Positions 26,472-35,283 of a DNA stretch of 64,000 nucleotides are shown here, piece by piece (the stretch's first letter is position 1; every line of letters begins with the position of its first letter). The stretch lies in contig JARLGU010000034.1 of assembly GCA_031292625.1 (NCBI GenBank), forward strand, positions 29,572-93,571, given 5' to 3'. A model generated the notes under the pieces. That model ran no database searches. It had not been told where the DNA came from and saw nothing but the letters and a program-made list of their open reading frames with translations. A program made the position numbers and the translations under genes. This DNA comes from Capsulimonadaceae bacterium. Lineage in GTDB: Bacteria > Armatimonadota > Armatimonadia > Armatimonadales > Capsulimonadaceae.

Positions 26472-28055
26472 TCAAGATGCGTTATCGGGCTGATCGTCAT
26501 TCGAGAACGTTGACCATCCCTTGCCCTTGGAACCTGGCGAATCAGGTCCGCCAAGCGCCTTGCGGGCGGAGCCGCCCGCTTCCGTGAGCAGTCTGACGCC
26601 GCCTGTCGTACGCGCCATGTCTGGCAGAAGAGCGAGGACCGGAACGCCTAACGATGTCTGCGCATCGATCGGATCCCGCAGCGAGCGATCCATCCACTCG
26701 CTGGCGAAAACGAGCGAACCGCCGATCAGGATTGCGAGGATGATGCCCCCGATGAAGAGGAACAGCGCACTCTTGCCGCGGGTCTTCGAGGTCGGCTGCT
26801 GCGTCAAAAGAACCGTATATTCGTCGGTAACCTGCTTACGCCCGATCTGCTCGCTCATCCTGGCCTGATCGAGACGGTCAATGAGCGTATTGTAGTTCTG
26901 CTCGTATATTCGATAATTGCGGGTCAGTTCCGCTAACTGGCGCTCATAATCCGGATTGTTGCTAACGACGATGCTTGCGCCGAGGATGCGCTGCTCGGTA
27001 TCGCTGAGTTCCGTACGCAAGGACTTGAGATCGATACTGGTTTGCAGGAGTTGGTTCTGCAGGCCATCATAAACGGGATTGGACTGAAGGTCACGAGTCC
27101 CGACGGAGAGCGCGCGCTTCTTATCGGCGCTAATCATCGTCTCCAGCCGCGCAATCTGCTTCTTGAGCGCGATGACGACCGGATGCTCCGACGTGTAGCC
27201 CTTGACATCAATGTCATCGTTCAGTTCATCCTTGAGCTGCTCAACGCGAATTTCGCGCGGCGTCTGAGCGCCAGTCGTTACGCGCTCCGTCTCACTCGTG
27301 CGGGGCGTCGTCTGGAGCTGCTGTTTGAGAACCGCGACGCGCTCCTCCGCGGATGCAATCTGGACTCGCAGCTCATCGCGGCGCTCCTTGAGGTTCTCAA
27401 GCTGCTGCTGGCTGCCGGCCATGTTGGTTGGATCACCCGCGGGATGGCTCTTCTTCCACACTGCCAGACGCTCGGCGGAATCGTTAAGGCGCGACTTGTA
27501 GTCGGCAACCTGCTGCGACAGGAACGCCACCTGGCCCGCGAGATACGATGTCTTTTCATCGGTATCCTTCTTGATGTACGCGCCGATAATCCCGCTCAGA
27601 ACAGTCAACGTGTCATCAGGATCGCCGTAAGTGGACTGTACGGAAAACGAATCGCTATTGTCCGAGGCGACGACGAGGCCCTTTTCGAGATTGTTCAACT
27701 CATCTTGATTATCGCAATCAACGGGGAGGTGCATGAAGACCGGCTTGCCGTTCGGCCCAGTCAGAGCCGTCTTCATAAATTCCTTGGTTTCGATAAGCGC
27801 CTGGAGCTGATTGACGGTGTGGCTTAGAGTAACGCTCACTGGCTGATCGTCGTTGGTGTTCGTCGCGAGCGGGTTTTCAGCCGTCCTGGGAGAGAGAACG
27901 ACCGTAAGCGTGCTCTGGTACTTTGCGGGACGAAACACCGTGTAAAACACCAGAAGCGTGACGATTAAGCCCGCAGACACGATAAACAACCACTTATGGC
28001 GCAAGAACGAATCCAGCACCCGATACAGCATTGTGCGTTGATAATACATGTTCAC
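26472..28055 (-). CDS. Wzz/GumC-type chain-length determinant protein
   Basis: A 527-residue polysaccharide co-polymerase. It has a first membrane helix near residues 19-42 and a Wzz domain beginning KYQSTLTVVLSPRTAENP. A long periplasmic coiled-coil follows (about 170-420; LKERRDELRVQIASAEERVAVLKQQL, IARLETMISADKKRAL). A second membrane helix near 440-465 (ALFLFIGGIILAILIGGSLVFA) precedes a short cytoplasmic tail with EWMDRSLRDPIDAQTSLGVPVLALLP, which docks the ATPase in this family. A TATAAT box stands about 45 bp upstream. It sets glycan length together with the next gene. Confidence 0.92.
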   Translation of the reverse strand: MNMYYQRTMLYRVLDSFLRHKWLFIVSAGLIVTLLVFYTVFRPAKYQSTLTVVLSPRTAENPLATNTNDDQPVSVTLSHTVNQLQALIETKEFMKTALTGPNGKPVFMHLPVDCDNQDELNNLEKGLVVASDNSDSFSVQSTYGDPDDTLTVLSGIIGAYIKKDTDEKTSYLAGQVAFLSQQVADYKSRLNDSAERLAVWKKSHPAGDPTNMAGSQQQLENLKERRDELRVQIASAEERVAVLKQQLQTTPRTSETERVTTGAQTPREIRVEQLKDELNDDIDVKGYTSEHPVVIALKKQIARLETMISADKKRALSVGTRDLQSNPVYDGLQNQLLQTSIDLKSLRTELSDTEQRILGASIVVSNNPDYERQLAELTRNYRIYEQNYNTLIDRLDQARMSEQIGRKQVTDEYTVLLTQQPTSKTRGKSALFLFIGGIILAILIGGSLVFASEWMDRSLRDPIDAQTSLGVPVLALLPDMARTTGGVRLLTEAGGSARKALGGPDSPGSKGKGWSTFSNDDQPDNAS

Positions 28056-28097
28056 TCCCGCGGCGTAGCGCTAATTCGACGCTCGGCTTCCGCATCT

Positions 28098-28103
28098 ATT
28101 ATA
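28098..28103 (-). promoter_or_regulatory. -10 box upstream of the Wzz-like gene
   Basis: TATAAT on the minus strand, in the 198-bp gap between the sugar transferase and the Wzz-like gene. No -35 hexamer is evident at the right distance, so this may be a secondary or activator-dependent promoter for the long locus. Confidence 0.4.
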
Positions 28104-28253
28104 GTACAGGCAGCCAACAAATCATCGGTTGCTCAGGCGAAACTCTTGAGTGAGGGGCTTTTGGAGGGGGCGAATCATGCAAACGCGCTCCTCGAATCAG
28201 CGGCCGGAGCCGTTGCCGGAGAGCGCGTATGCGGTGACGAATTAGGCTGACGC

Positions 28254-28982
28254 TCAGTATGCGCCCCGCCCTTCCAAAACAGCCGGCAAAGTCATCAACA
28301 AGATCCGGACGTAAAGCGGAAAAGTCTGGTTTGCGATATACTCCAGGTCCAACTCAATGCTCCGCTCAAATGGGAGATCACTGCGTCCGGACACCTGCCA
28401 AAGGCCAGTGATGCCAGGCTTAACTAAAAGGCGGGCGCGCTGACGGTCGCTGTATTGCTCAACCTCGGACGGGAGCGCCGGGCGCGGGCCGACCAAACTC
28501 ATATCGCCCTTTAGCACGTTAACGAGCTGCGGCACTTCGTCCAGGCTGAACTTGCGAATGAAGCGGCCGACGCGGGTAATTCTAGGATCGTTGCGGATCT
28601 TGAAGACGGGGCCGCTTGCCTCGTTCATGCGGATCAGAGCCTTGCGCCGCGCCTCGGCATCCACGACCATCGAGCGAAACTTGTAGAACCAGAACTCCTC
28701 GCCGTCTTGGCCGACTCTCTTTTGCCGGAACAGCACGGGGCCAGGGGATTCGAGTTTAATCAATAGAGCAATCATCATGCACGGGAGAAGCATCGCGAGA
28801 AGCGCCGCGGAGGCGCCAAGCACGTCGCAAACCCGTCGAACAACATGGAACCCAGGCGCGGCGTAGACAGCTGGAACGAACAGGTCCGAACCAAACGCGT
28901 GACGAGAGGAAGCCGTTCTTTGGCGAGTGACTATGCCGATTTCTTGCCCTATTCTACCGGGCGAAAGGATTCGCAGGTTCAT
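28254..28982 (-). CDS. Initiating sugar transferase (undecaprenyl-phosphate hexose-1-phosphate transferase)
   Basis: First enzyme of repeat-unit synthesis: moves a sugar-1-phosphate from a nucleotide sugar to undecaprenyl phosphate. The 242 residues match the C-terminal catalytic part of WbaP/EpsE proteins, with only one membrane segment (about 50-75). Family motifs are [57 protein letters not shown] and [14 protein letters not shown]. It starts the locus on this strand, with AGGAGGT 5-12 bp before the ATG. The neighbouring galE could supply UDP-galactose as substrate. Confidence 0.95.
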   Translation of the reverse strand: MNLRILSPGRIGQEIGIVTRQRTASSRHAFGSDLFVPAVYAAPGFHVVRRVCDVLGASAALLAMLLPCMMIALLIKLESPGPVLFRQKRVGQDGEEFWFYKFRSMVVDAEARRKALIRMNEASGPVFKIRNDPRITRVGRFIRKFSLDEVPQLVNVLKGDMSLVGPRPALPSEVEQYSDRQRARLLVKPGITGLWQVSGRSDLPFERSIELDLEYIANQTFPLYVRILLMTLPAVLEGRGAY

Positions 28983-29407
28983 TTCGGACCTCCTGTGAAA
29001 TCAAAAGAACGATCTCGAACACAATCGGCCAATCGCGCCCGGCCCGTCGTTCGCGGAGCGCCCAACACGCAGGGCGGCATAGTCATCCGCAGCGGATTCA
29101 GGGCTGCTTGTGTAAGCGAGCTTGACGCTCCTAACACGCTCGATACGATGATTCTGATCTTGGTAAAAAGCATAAACCGTGCCAACCTGAGCATACTACC
29201 TGATTTCCCGTCTTGCCAAGCGAAAGCCTATAACGCCGTCCGCTAACGTTCAGCCAAACACACATCTAGCCGGAATGGTTCCGAAGTACGTCTCCAGAGT
29301 ACGTCGACGCACAGCCATGATTGACATTCCAGTGCCGATTTCTGTATCATGTCTCCAAGGGCAGCAATCGCCGGACCATCCGGCCGTGCCGCCAGCATGG
29401 AGGTTTT
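28983..29407. other. Divergent intergenic region between the polysaccharide locus and galE
   Basis: These 425 bp separate the minus-strand sugar transferase from plus-strand galE. The right part holds the galE promoter (29321-29350). A ribosome site for the sugar transferase is at the left edge. I see no clear promoter for the minus-strand locus and no repeats. Short frames here have no recognisable protein sequence. Confidence 0.6.
29321..29350 (+). promoter_or_regulatory. galE promoter (TTGACA-N18-TATCAT)
   Basis: A perfect -35 TTGACA at 29321-29326 and TATCAT at 29345-29350, 18 bp apart, about 55 bp before the galE start. GGAGG lies just before the ATG. Confidence 0.65.
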
Positions 29408-30409
29408 ATGTCGAACGTACTCGTGACGGGCGGAGCAGGCTACATCGGAAGCCATACCACGAAACTGCTCCTGCGCGCTGGGCACAAACCCATAGTTCTC
29501 GACTCCCTTGAGCTCGGACATCCCGCCGTGTTCAAATTCCTGCCCGGTGCGACGCTTGTCCAGGGCAATACCGGCGACGACCAGATCGTTCGCGAAACGC
29601 TTAAGAAATACGAAATCGACGCCGTTGTTCACTTCGCGGCCTACGCTTCGGTGCCCGAAAGCGTCGGCAATCCCGAAAAATACTACGTCAACAATATCGC
29701 CAAGAGCCTCACTCTGCTCAATGCGGTAAAAGACGCCGGGATCAAAAAGGTGATCTTTTCGTCGTCAGCGGCCACATTCGGCGAACCGCAATACACGCCA
29801 ATCGACGAGGATCATCCTCAGAAACCAACGAACCCTTACGGTCAAACTAAACTGGACTTCGAACACATTCTCAAATGGTACGATGTCGCCTATGGCATCA
29901 AGAGCACTTGGCTGCGCTACTTCTGTGCCGCCGGCGCCGATCCCGAAGGCGAACTCGGCGAGGATCATACGCCCGAAACGCACATGATCCCACTTTCCCT
30001 CTTTGCAGCGCTTGGTAAACGTCCCGACATAAAAATGTTTGGCCTCGATTATCCGACCGAAGACGGAACCGGCGTCCGCGACTACATTCATGTAACCGAT
30101 TTAGCCAGCGCGCATGTACTGGCGCTGGGCGCGCTCAATGGCGGGGCCCAGACCAACTACTACAACCTAGGCAACGGCAAAGGCTACTCGGTTAAGCAGG
30201 TCATCGATACCGCAAGAGACGTTACCGGTCTGCCGATTAAGGCCGTCGAAGCGCCCAGACGTCCAGGGGATCCCGCGGTTCTGGTCGCCTCGTCCGAGAA
30301 GATCACGAAAGAGCTTGGATGGAAGCCTCAATACGGCGACCTGCCAACAATGATCCGGACGGCGTTTGAGTGGTTCCGAACCCATCCCAAGGGATACGCC
30401 GACAAGTGA
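29408..30409 (+). CDS. galE: UDP-glucose 4-epimerase
   Basis: Interconverts UDP-glucose and UDP-galactose (extended SDR family). The 333 residues show the NAD-binding GGAGYIGSH, the catalytic region SSSAATFG and YGQTK (Tyr and Lys of YxxxK), and the conserved DGTGVRDYIHVTDLA. The ATG at 29408 has GGAGG directly upstream; a longer frame from 29321 runs over the promoter. It lies head to head with the exopolysaccharide locus and probably feeds it UDP-galactose. Confidence 0.95.
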   Translation: MSNVLVTGGAGYIGSHTTKLLLRAGHKPIVLDSLELGHPAVFKFLPGATLVQGNTGDDQIVRETLKKYEIDAVVHFAAYASVPESVGNPEKYYVNNIAKSLTLLNAVKDAGIKKVIFSSSAATFGEPQYTPIDEDHPQKPTNPYGQTKLDFEHILKWYDVAYGIKSTWLRYFCAAGADPEGELGEDHTPETHMIPLSLFAALGKRPDIKMFGLDYPTEDGTGVRDYIHVTDLASAHVLALGALNGGAQTNYYNLGNGKGYSVKQVIDTARDVTGLPIKAVEAPRRPGDPAVLVASSEKITKELGWKPQYGDLPTMIRTAFEWFRTHPKGYADK

Positions 30410-30509
30410 CCCGCGTCCGCCAAGTCATCGGCTGGCGTCTCATCCGCATGGGGCCGGCGAGCGTCGCGCAAACGCTCGCCGGATCGCCAAACGGGAACGG
30501 CGCCCCACA

Positions 30510-31589
30510 ATGAAACAGCTCGCCTCATACAGCCGGTTGAGCTACCTGCTCATCTTTCTCCCGGTAAGCGTCGTCCTGCGCCTGACGCATGCGTCGGAGC
30601 TCTGGCTTTTCCTGAGCTGCTGCGCCGCGATCATCCCGCTGGCGGAGCTGATGGGGATTGCGACCGAAGACCTGGCCAAGCGGCTGGGGTCGCAGCTTGG
30701 CGGACTGCTGAACGCAACGTTCGGCAACGCCACGGAATTGATTATCGGCTTCTTCGCCCTTAGTGCCGGACAAATCGATCTCGTCCGCGCCTCGATCATC
30801 GGAAGCATTATCGGCAACATTCTGCTCGTGCTCGGGGTCAGCATCCTCGCTGGCGGCATGAAGCACAAGATGCAATACTTCACGCAGGATGTCGCGGAGA
30901 CTCACTCGATCAACCTGATCCTGGCCTCGATATCCCTCGCGATCCCCGCCGTTTTCGCGACGGCCTTTCACCATCCGCTGAGCAGCACATCCGATGCCGT
31001 GGAGCATCTCTCAATCGGCGTCGCCATTCTCGTGCTGATCCTCTACATCGCCTCGCTTATCTTTTCGCTCAAGACTCACGAAAACCTGTTTCGCAGCGGC
31101 GAAGAAGAAGAGTACGAACCGCCTGCAATGAGCAAGCCGGCCGCAATCTGCATGCTCGCGGCGGCCGCGCTGCTCATCTCGATTCTGAGCGAATGGCTCG
31201 TCGGCAGCGTCGACATTGCGGCCCACGGAATGCACGTCAACCCGACGTTCATCGGCATCATCATCGTCCCGATCGTCGGCAACGCCGCCGAACACAGCAC
31301 GGCGGTTATGATGGCCATAAAGAACAAGCTGGACATTACGCTGAACATCGCGATCGGCTCATCGACCCAGGTGGCGCTGTTCATTGCGCCAGTCTTGGTC
31401 CTCGCCGGGGCAATCAGCCACCATCAGCTCACGTATCTTTTCGGCGCGCCCGAATTGACCGCAGTCGCCGCCGCCGTGCTTATCGCCGGCTTCATCGCGG
31501 GCGACGGCAAGACGCACTGGCTGGAAGGCGCTCAGCTGATCGCCGTCTACTTCATCATCGGCATGGCGTACTACTTTCTGCCCAAGTAA
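30510..31589 (+). CDS. Ca2+/H+ antiporter (CaCA superfamily, Cax type)
   Basis: A 359-residue inner-membrane exchanger with about 11 helices and the two inverted alpha repeats of the family: LNATFGNATELIIGFFAL (about residues 70-85) and IVPIVGNAAEHSTAVMMAIKNKLDI (about 255-280), with the key Glu in each. An acidic loop (SGEEEEYEPP) separates the halves. It should expel Ca2+ in exchange for protons. The start at 30510 is the first Met before the first helix. galE ends 100 bp upstream; no functional link is evident. Confidence 0.93.
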   Translation: MKQLASYSRLSYLLIFLPVSVVLRLTHASELWLFLSCCAAIIPLAELMGIATEDLAKRLGSQLGGLLNATFGNATELIIGFFALSAGQIDLVRASIIGSIIGNILLVLGVSILAGGMKHKMQYFTQDVAETHSINLILASISLAIPAVFATAFHHPLSSTSDAVEHLSIGVAILVLILYIASLIFSLKTHENLFRSGEEEEYEPPAMSKPAAICMLAAAALLISILSEWLVGSVDIAAHGMHVNPTFIGIIIVPIVGNAAEHSTAVMMAIKNKLDITLNIAIGSSTQVALFIAPVLVLAGAISHHQLTYLFGAPELTAVAAAVLIAGFIAGDGKTHWLEGAQLIAVYFIIGMAYYFLPK

Positions 31590-31645
31590 CGCCGGCTCCG
31601 CAATACGCCTCTTCCCGGCAAGCGCCTGCATCTCCCGGCTTGAAG

Positions 31646-31659
31646 GCATTCCGCTTGAG
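31646..31659. repeat. Left 14-bp direct repeat flanking insertion 1
   Basis: GCATTCCGCTTGAG, repeated exactly at 31874-31887. Together they bracket the 214 bp containing core copy 1. It reads as a target-site duplication. Confidence 0.75.
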
Positions 31660-31873
31660 GGATCTATTCACATCAACGATTGTCACCGATATTGGCGCGG
31701 ATTGCGGCCGTGAACGACCGTCCCGAGATGTCAATTCCCATCATTGGGGCCGCCGGATCACGAAAATGCTGGACGTCTACCGATTAGGCCCGTTAACGGG
31801 CTTTCTCAACACAGGACGGCCCTTACAGGACCGGACTCGTGCCGCTGTTAACAGTTATATACGCGACTGCCCT
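31660..31873 (+). mobile_element. Short non-coding element, copy 1 (core 31666-31859)
   Basis: A 214-bp insert between 14-bp direct repeats. Its 194-bp core (31666-31859) matches the reverse complement of 44301-44494 at about 174 of 194 positions without gaps. It has no reading frame and no evident terminal inverted repeats. Internal palindromes include GCCCGTTAACGGGC followed by TTTCTC (terminator-like) and CTGTTAACAG near the right end. The core ends about 75 bp before the start of the metalloprotease gene, so it forms most of that gene's upstream region. I do not recognise the family. A structured RNA that moves, or a transposon-derived miniature element, would both fit. Confidence 0.7.
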
Positions 31874-31887
31874 GCATTCCGCTTGAG
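31874..31887. repeat. Right 14-bp direct repeat flanking insertion 1
   Basis: Second exact copy of GCATTCCGCTTGAG. The bases outside the two copies differ, so the match stops at 14 bp. Confidence 0.75.
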
Positions 31888-31933
31888 TCCGCCTTGCGCG
31901 CGGAACGAAGCCGTGGTAATGTAGAGTACGATT

Positions 31934-32605
31934 ATGTTCTACCAAGCGCGTTCACCTTATATCGCTTTGATCTGGCTGCTCGCGGCCGTATTCATTGCCG
32001 CGGCAACGCCTCGCGCGGATGCGGATCTAGCGATCCAGGGCGGATCACAGGCGCAGCAACAGTTGCTTCGACAAATCTTTACGAGCCGGATTCCAGCTCC
32101 GTTGAGGCAGGGCGCGACGCTGTTCGTTAACATACTGACCGACCGGCAAATGAACGCATACATCCATTACGGCAACAGCGCGCATATGTCGAGCAACGAT
32201 GCCGCCGATGCGATCGACGGGATCTTCGAGGATGGACCGCCGACCATCACGTTGCGCGGCGCAACGGACCAATGCGCCCTGCCATTTACGTTTGTCCACG
32301 AGTTCGGGCACTTCTTTTGGCAAAACGGGCTTACGAAAACGGATCGAAGCCGGTACGGCGAAGTATACTCTAAGCAGAAAAGGGCGCATAGCCTGATCAC
32401 CGAATACGCCGCAACCGATGTCCATGAGGGTTTCGCGGAGGCGTTTTCATACTACATATTGTCTAAGACGACTCTGCGACATCGCGATCCGCTGTCCTGC
32501 GCGTATCTCGACAACGTCTTCGGGCGAGTTGGCAATGCAAGCCAGCCAGTCGTTAGAGTCTCGCAACATGTATCCAGCAAGTTATACGCGTCGCCAGGCG
32601 GATGA
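31934..32605 (+). CDS. Secreted zinc metalloprotease-like protein (HEFGH)
   Basis: A 223-residue protein with an N-terminal signal or anchor (about 9-30, ending PRADA). The zincin motif is FTFVHEFGHFFWQNG (His122, Glu123, His126). A second acidic motif, VHEGFAEAFSYYIL (Glu165/Glu169), could supply the third zinc ligand as in gluzincins. The compact domain and absence of other domains resemble small toxin-like or housekeeping zincins, but no named family is certain. It lies directly downstream of mobile copy 1, which may affect its expression. The acetyltransferase gene follows after 24 bp. Confidence 0.75.
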   Translation: MFYQARSPYIALIWLLAAVFIAAATPRADADLAIQGGSQAQQQLLRQIFTSRIPAPLRQGATLFVNILTDRQMNAYIHYGNSAHMSSNDAADAIDGIFEDGPPTITLRGATDQCALPFTFVHEFGHFFWQNGLTKTDRSRYGEVYSKQKRAHSLITEYAATDVHEGFAEAFSYYILSKTTLRHRDPLSCAYLDNVFGRVGNASQPVVRVSQHVSSKLYASPGG

Positions 32606-32629
32606 GCGCGCTGGATGCGACGAGGAACG

Positions 32630-33886
32630 ATGCCGGACAGAAACCTCACAGCACGCGCGATTACGGCAAAAGAGATGGACCAGCACTTCAATCTGCTGTG
32701 TCAATCGTTCCAGCTCGATTCCGACCTCGCCTACCCAATCTACAAGCAAGATCCGTTTTTCGCCTTGGACCACAAACGCGCCCTGTTCGACGGCGCCGAA
32801 ATGACGGCCGTCCTCACGCTCGTCCCGGCGGCATTGACGATCCACTCTTCATCCACGCTGCCCGTCGCGGGAATCGCCGGAGTTGGAGTGCCGCCATGGC
32901 TGCGTGGCCGGGGTTATGCAACCGAGCTAATCCGGCAGACGGTGCGCACGGCCTACGGCGAGTTTGGATACGCTCTCGCGGCACTTGAAAGCGACCAGCC
33001 GGCGTTCTACCGGCGTCTTGGATTCGAGCCCTGTTCTACCGTCGTTGCCTGGTCCGCCGCGCCGGGCGCGCTGCCCGAAAGCCCTCTGGCGGCAAGCGTA
33101 ACGATTCTGCAACCCGATGTCCTCGCCCTCGAATCGCTGCGTATCCACGCGCTGTATCACGAAGCCGCTGCGTCGCAAAGCGGCGTGTTTCAGCGCGACG
33201 AGAGGCGATGGGAAGTGATCGACACGCTGGCGACCGGTCGAACGGTTGCGGTATGGCGCGATGCGGACGGCGGACTCGCGGCATATGTCGCATTCGTAAA
33301 GAATAACGGCGATGCGGAGGCTGGCTGGACAATCACCGAAATGGCGGCGAAAGACGATGTGGGCCGGCGCGCGCTCGTCGGCTTTCTTGCCCGGCAAACG
33401 GCAGTCAGACGCATCAGCGGCAGAATGAGCCGGTCTGCCTTCGTGGAATTCGGCCTCGATCGTATCGCGGGCGTCACCCACGAAAATCAGGACGGCGTTA
33501 TGCTGCGCATCCTGAACCTTCAGGCCGTGCTCGAGAGCCTGGCGCGCAGTGCCGAGTTTGCCGGACGGCTTGCGACGGCTGAGGCAGGCTTCACGATATG
33601 CGTCGACAACGAAGACTTTCCGGCCGCGCCCGTGAGGCTGCGTCTGTTCACGGTTGCGGACGAGCGCGGCGCGAACAGGGCAGTGATCACACCGGCGGAC
33701 GAGCTTGACGGCGACTGCCTGGCCGGCGACATCGGCGCACTAACCCAACTGGTACTCGGCTACGCCCCGGCATCGCTCCTAAAAACGGCAGGCCGCGTTC
33801 GCGCCACCACGGCGCGCGCCATAGATATCGCGGAGCAGCTTTTCCCGCCCGCCGATATATTCCTCGCGACGCCGGACCGGTTTTAG
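32630..33886 (+). CDS. Eis-like GNAT N-acetyltransferase
   Basis: A 418-residue protein with the three-part Eis layout. It has an N-terminal GNAT domain with acetyl-CoA loop VPPWLRGRGYATELI (about residues 90-105), a second degenerate GNAT-like domain, and a C-terminal SCP2-like domain (CLAGDIGALTQLVLGY). The C-terminus ends in Phe, as in Eis enzymes where the terminal carboxylate is catalytic. Eis proteins acetylate several amines of aminoglycosides or lysines; the natural substrate here is unknown. GAGGA lies before the chosen ATG (32630). Confidence 0.87.
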   Translation: MPDRNLTARAITAKEMDQHFNLLCQSFQLDSDLAYPIYKQDPFFALDHKRALFDGAEMTAVLTLVPAALTIHSSSTLPVAGIAGVGVPPWLRGRGYATELIRQTVRTAYGEFGYALAALESDQPAFYRRLGFEPCSTVVAWSAAPGALPESPLAASVTILQPDVLALESLRIHALYHEAAASQSGVFQRDERRWEVIDTLATGRTVAVWRDADGGLAAYVAFVKNNGDAEAGWTITEMAAKDDVGRRALVGFLARQTAVRRISGRMSRSAFVEFGLDRIAGVTHENQDGVMLRILNLQAVLESLARSAEFAGRLATAEAGFTICVDNEDFPAAPVRLRLFTVADERGANRAVITPADELDGDCLAGDIGALTQLVLGYAPASLLKTAGRVRATTARAIDIAEQLFPPADIFLATPDRF

Positions 33887-33887
33887 C

Positions 33888-33906
33888 GCCGGAGTTAAAT
33901 TCCGGC
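33888..33906. terminator. Hairpin between convergent genes
   Basis: GCCGGA and TCCGGC pair around a 7-nt loop directly after the acetyltransferase stop codon and before the stop of the convergent radical SAM gene. No T-run follows, so it is only a weak terminator candidate. Confidence 0.35.
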
Positions 33907-33928
33907 CTCCCAAAGCCGGCGGCCGCGC

Positions 33929-35038
33929 CTATCCGGCTTTCGTCGCCTCCGCCTTATCGACTGGCTCGATCCCGTAAAACGCGCGCATGTGGTCGCCGTA
34001 GATCCGGAGCGGATCGAGGCCGACGTTGCGGTTGACGCGCTCTTGGAACGAGTACTGATCGAGCGCAACGCAGGTCTGATGCGGGCAGTGAACCACTCCG
34101 CGGAACAGCCTGGGCAGTTCGTCGTCAAAGATGCTGCCGCGCGCCTCCGGCTGCTCAAAGCAGGCGACATGGATCTCGCCCTTGTAGTTTAGCTCATAAG
34201 CGAGCGACGGCTCGACGCACTTTCCGCCGCACGATTTCACGATGCCAGTCCGGAAACCGTAGTCGACCTCGGGCAGCGCCTCCTTCAGCAAGGCCAAATC
34301 CTCCTTCGAGTACTGTCCCTCGCTATCCCAAAGGGGGTTCGGATGAAGCGGTATGCCCCGCTCCTTGAGCCGCTCGCGATTTTCGAGATAATGGGCGATG
34401 TTCGAGCCGCTCATAACGTAGTTGACGATGCCGATGCGAAAACCGGCTTCGAGGATCGCGTCAATTCTGGCAACGAACTTGTCGACAGTCGTATGGCTGG
34501 GATGCAGCGTGCACATGAGGGTGATCTTCGACTTGTCGAGGTCGCGGTATTCGTCCGGATTCCACCAGGCGTTCGTGTCGATCCGGATCGCGGTCACGTT
34601 TTCCATCGCCGCCAGACGGGGAAGCAGGACGCGCATCGACACACGGTCGATGAACGGTTCCCCGCCCGTGATAACGAATGACAGACGCTTGTCCGCGAAA
34701 TGGCGGTCGAACGCCTCCAGCCACTTTTCGACCGGAAAGTTGTCAAACCCGTGCGCCGTCATTCCCCCGCCCTTATCTTCTTTGCGTCCATGAGACTGGA
34801 TGCAGTAGGGGCAGGCATAGTTGCACCATTCCGATATCAACCAGCGCAGAATGATTACCGGCTTCTCGTTTTCCGGTTTCCATACGTCAAGCACTTTGCG
34901 AAAAGCCTCGCGGTCATGCGCGCTGAGCGGCCTATCACGAGCCACGCGCAATTGGGCCGCTCCGCGCAGCACTTCGGCCTTCCAGGCGACGCGCTTACGC
35001 GTGGAGCCAATGAGATCGGTAAGATTGTTCGCGTTCAT
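33929..35038 (-). CDS. Radical SAM protein with C-terminal cysteine-rich (SPASM/twitch-like) region
   Basis: A 369-residue enzyme with the 4Fe-4S triad CNYACPYC (Cys72, Cys76, Cys79) and GGEPF for SAM binding. The C-terminal region has extra cysteines in CGGKCVEP, IHVACFEQPE and VVHCPHQTC, suggesting an auxiliary Fe-S cluster as in SPASM/twitch enzymes that modify peptides, proteins or small molecules. No precursor peptide or partner gene is adjacent. It is transcribed away from the Moco operon, whose MoaA is also a radical SAM protein but of another family. Start 35038 has GAGG upstream. Confidence 0.85.
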   Translation of the reverse strand: MNANNLTDLIGSTRKRVAWKAEVLRGAAQLRVARDRPLSAHDREAFRKVLDVWKPENEKPVIILRWLISEWCNYACPYCIQSHGRKEDKGGGMTAHGFDNFPVEKWLEAFDRHFADKRLSFVITGGEPFIDRVSMRVLLPRLAAMENVTAIRIDTNAWWNPDEYRDLDKSKITLMCTLHPSHTTVDKFVARIDAILEAGFRIGIVNYVMSGSNIAHYLENRERLKERGIPLHPNPLWDSEGQYSKEDLALLKEALPEVDYGFRTGIVKSCGGKCVEPSLAYELNYKGEIHVACFEQPEARGSIFDDELPRLFRGVVHCPHQTCVALDQYSFQERVNRNVGLDPLRIYGDHMRAFYGIEPVDKAEATKAG

Positions 35039-35283
35039 ATCCCTCGCAATCCATCTAAAGGAGTAAAACAGGGTTATACCCACACGTCGCAACTCTTTAT
35101 CTTATAAGAGAATTGGTATCCATACGCAGTATCGGATGCTTCCGCCACTGCCTTAAGGGCCGAATTCTTGCACGAACGTTCTTTCGTGATGAAATAGACA
35201 AAAACCTTTAATGGCCCCCCTGCGGCGGAACGAACTTCCAAACTCATCACCTACCTCATTTACGCCAAGCGTCAAGGCGGACT

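Noticed and set aside
29243..29632. 129-codon minus-strand frame between the polysaccharide locus and galE
   Set aside because: It runs antisense through the galE promoter and start; no ribosome site or domain.
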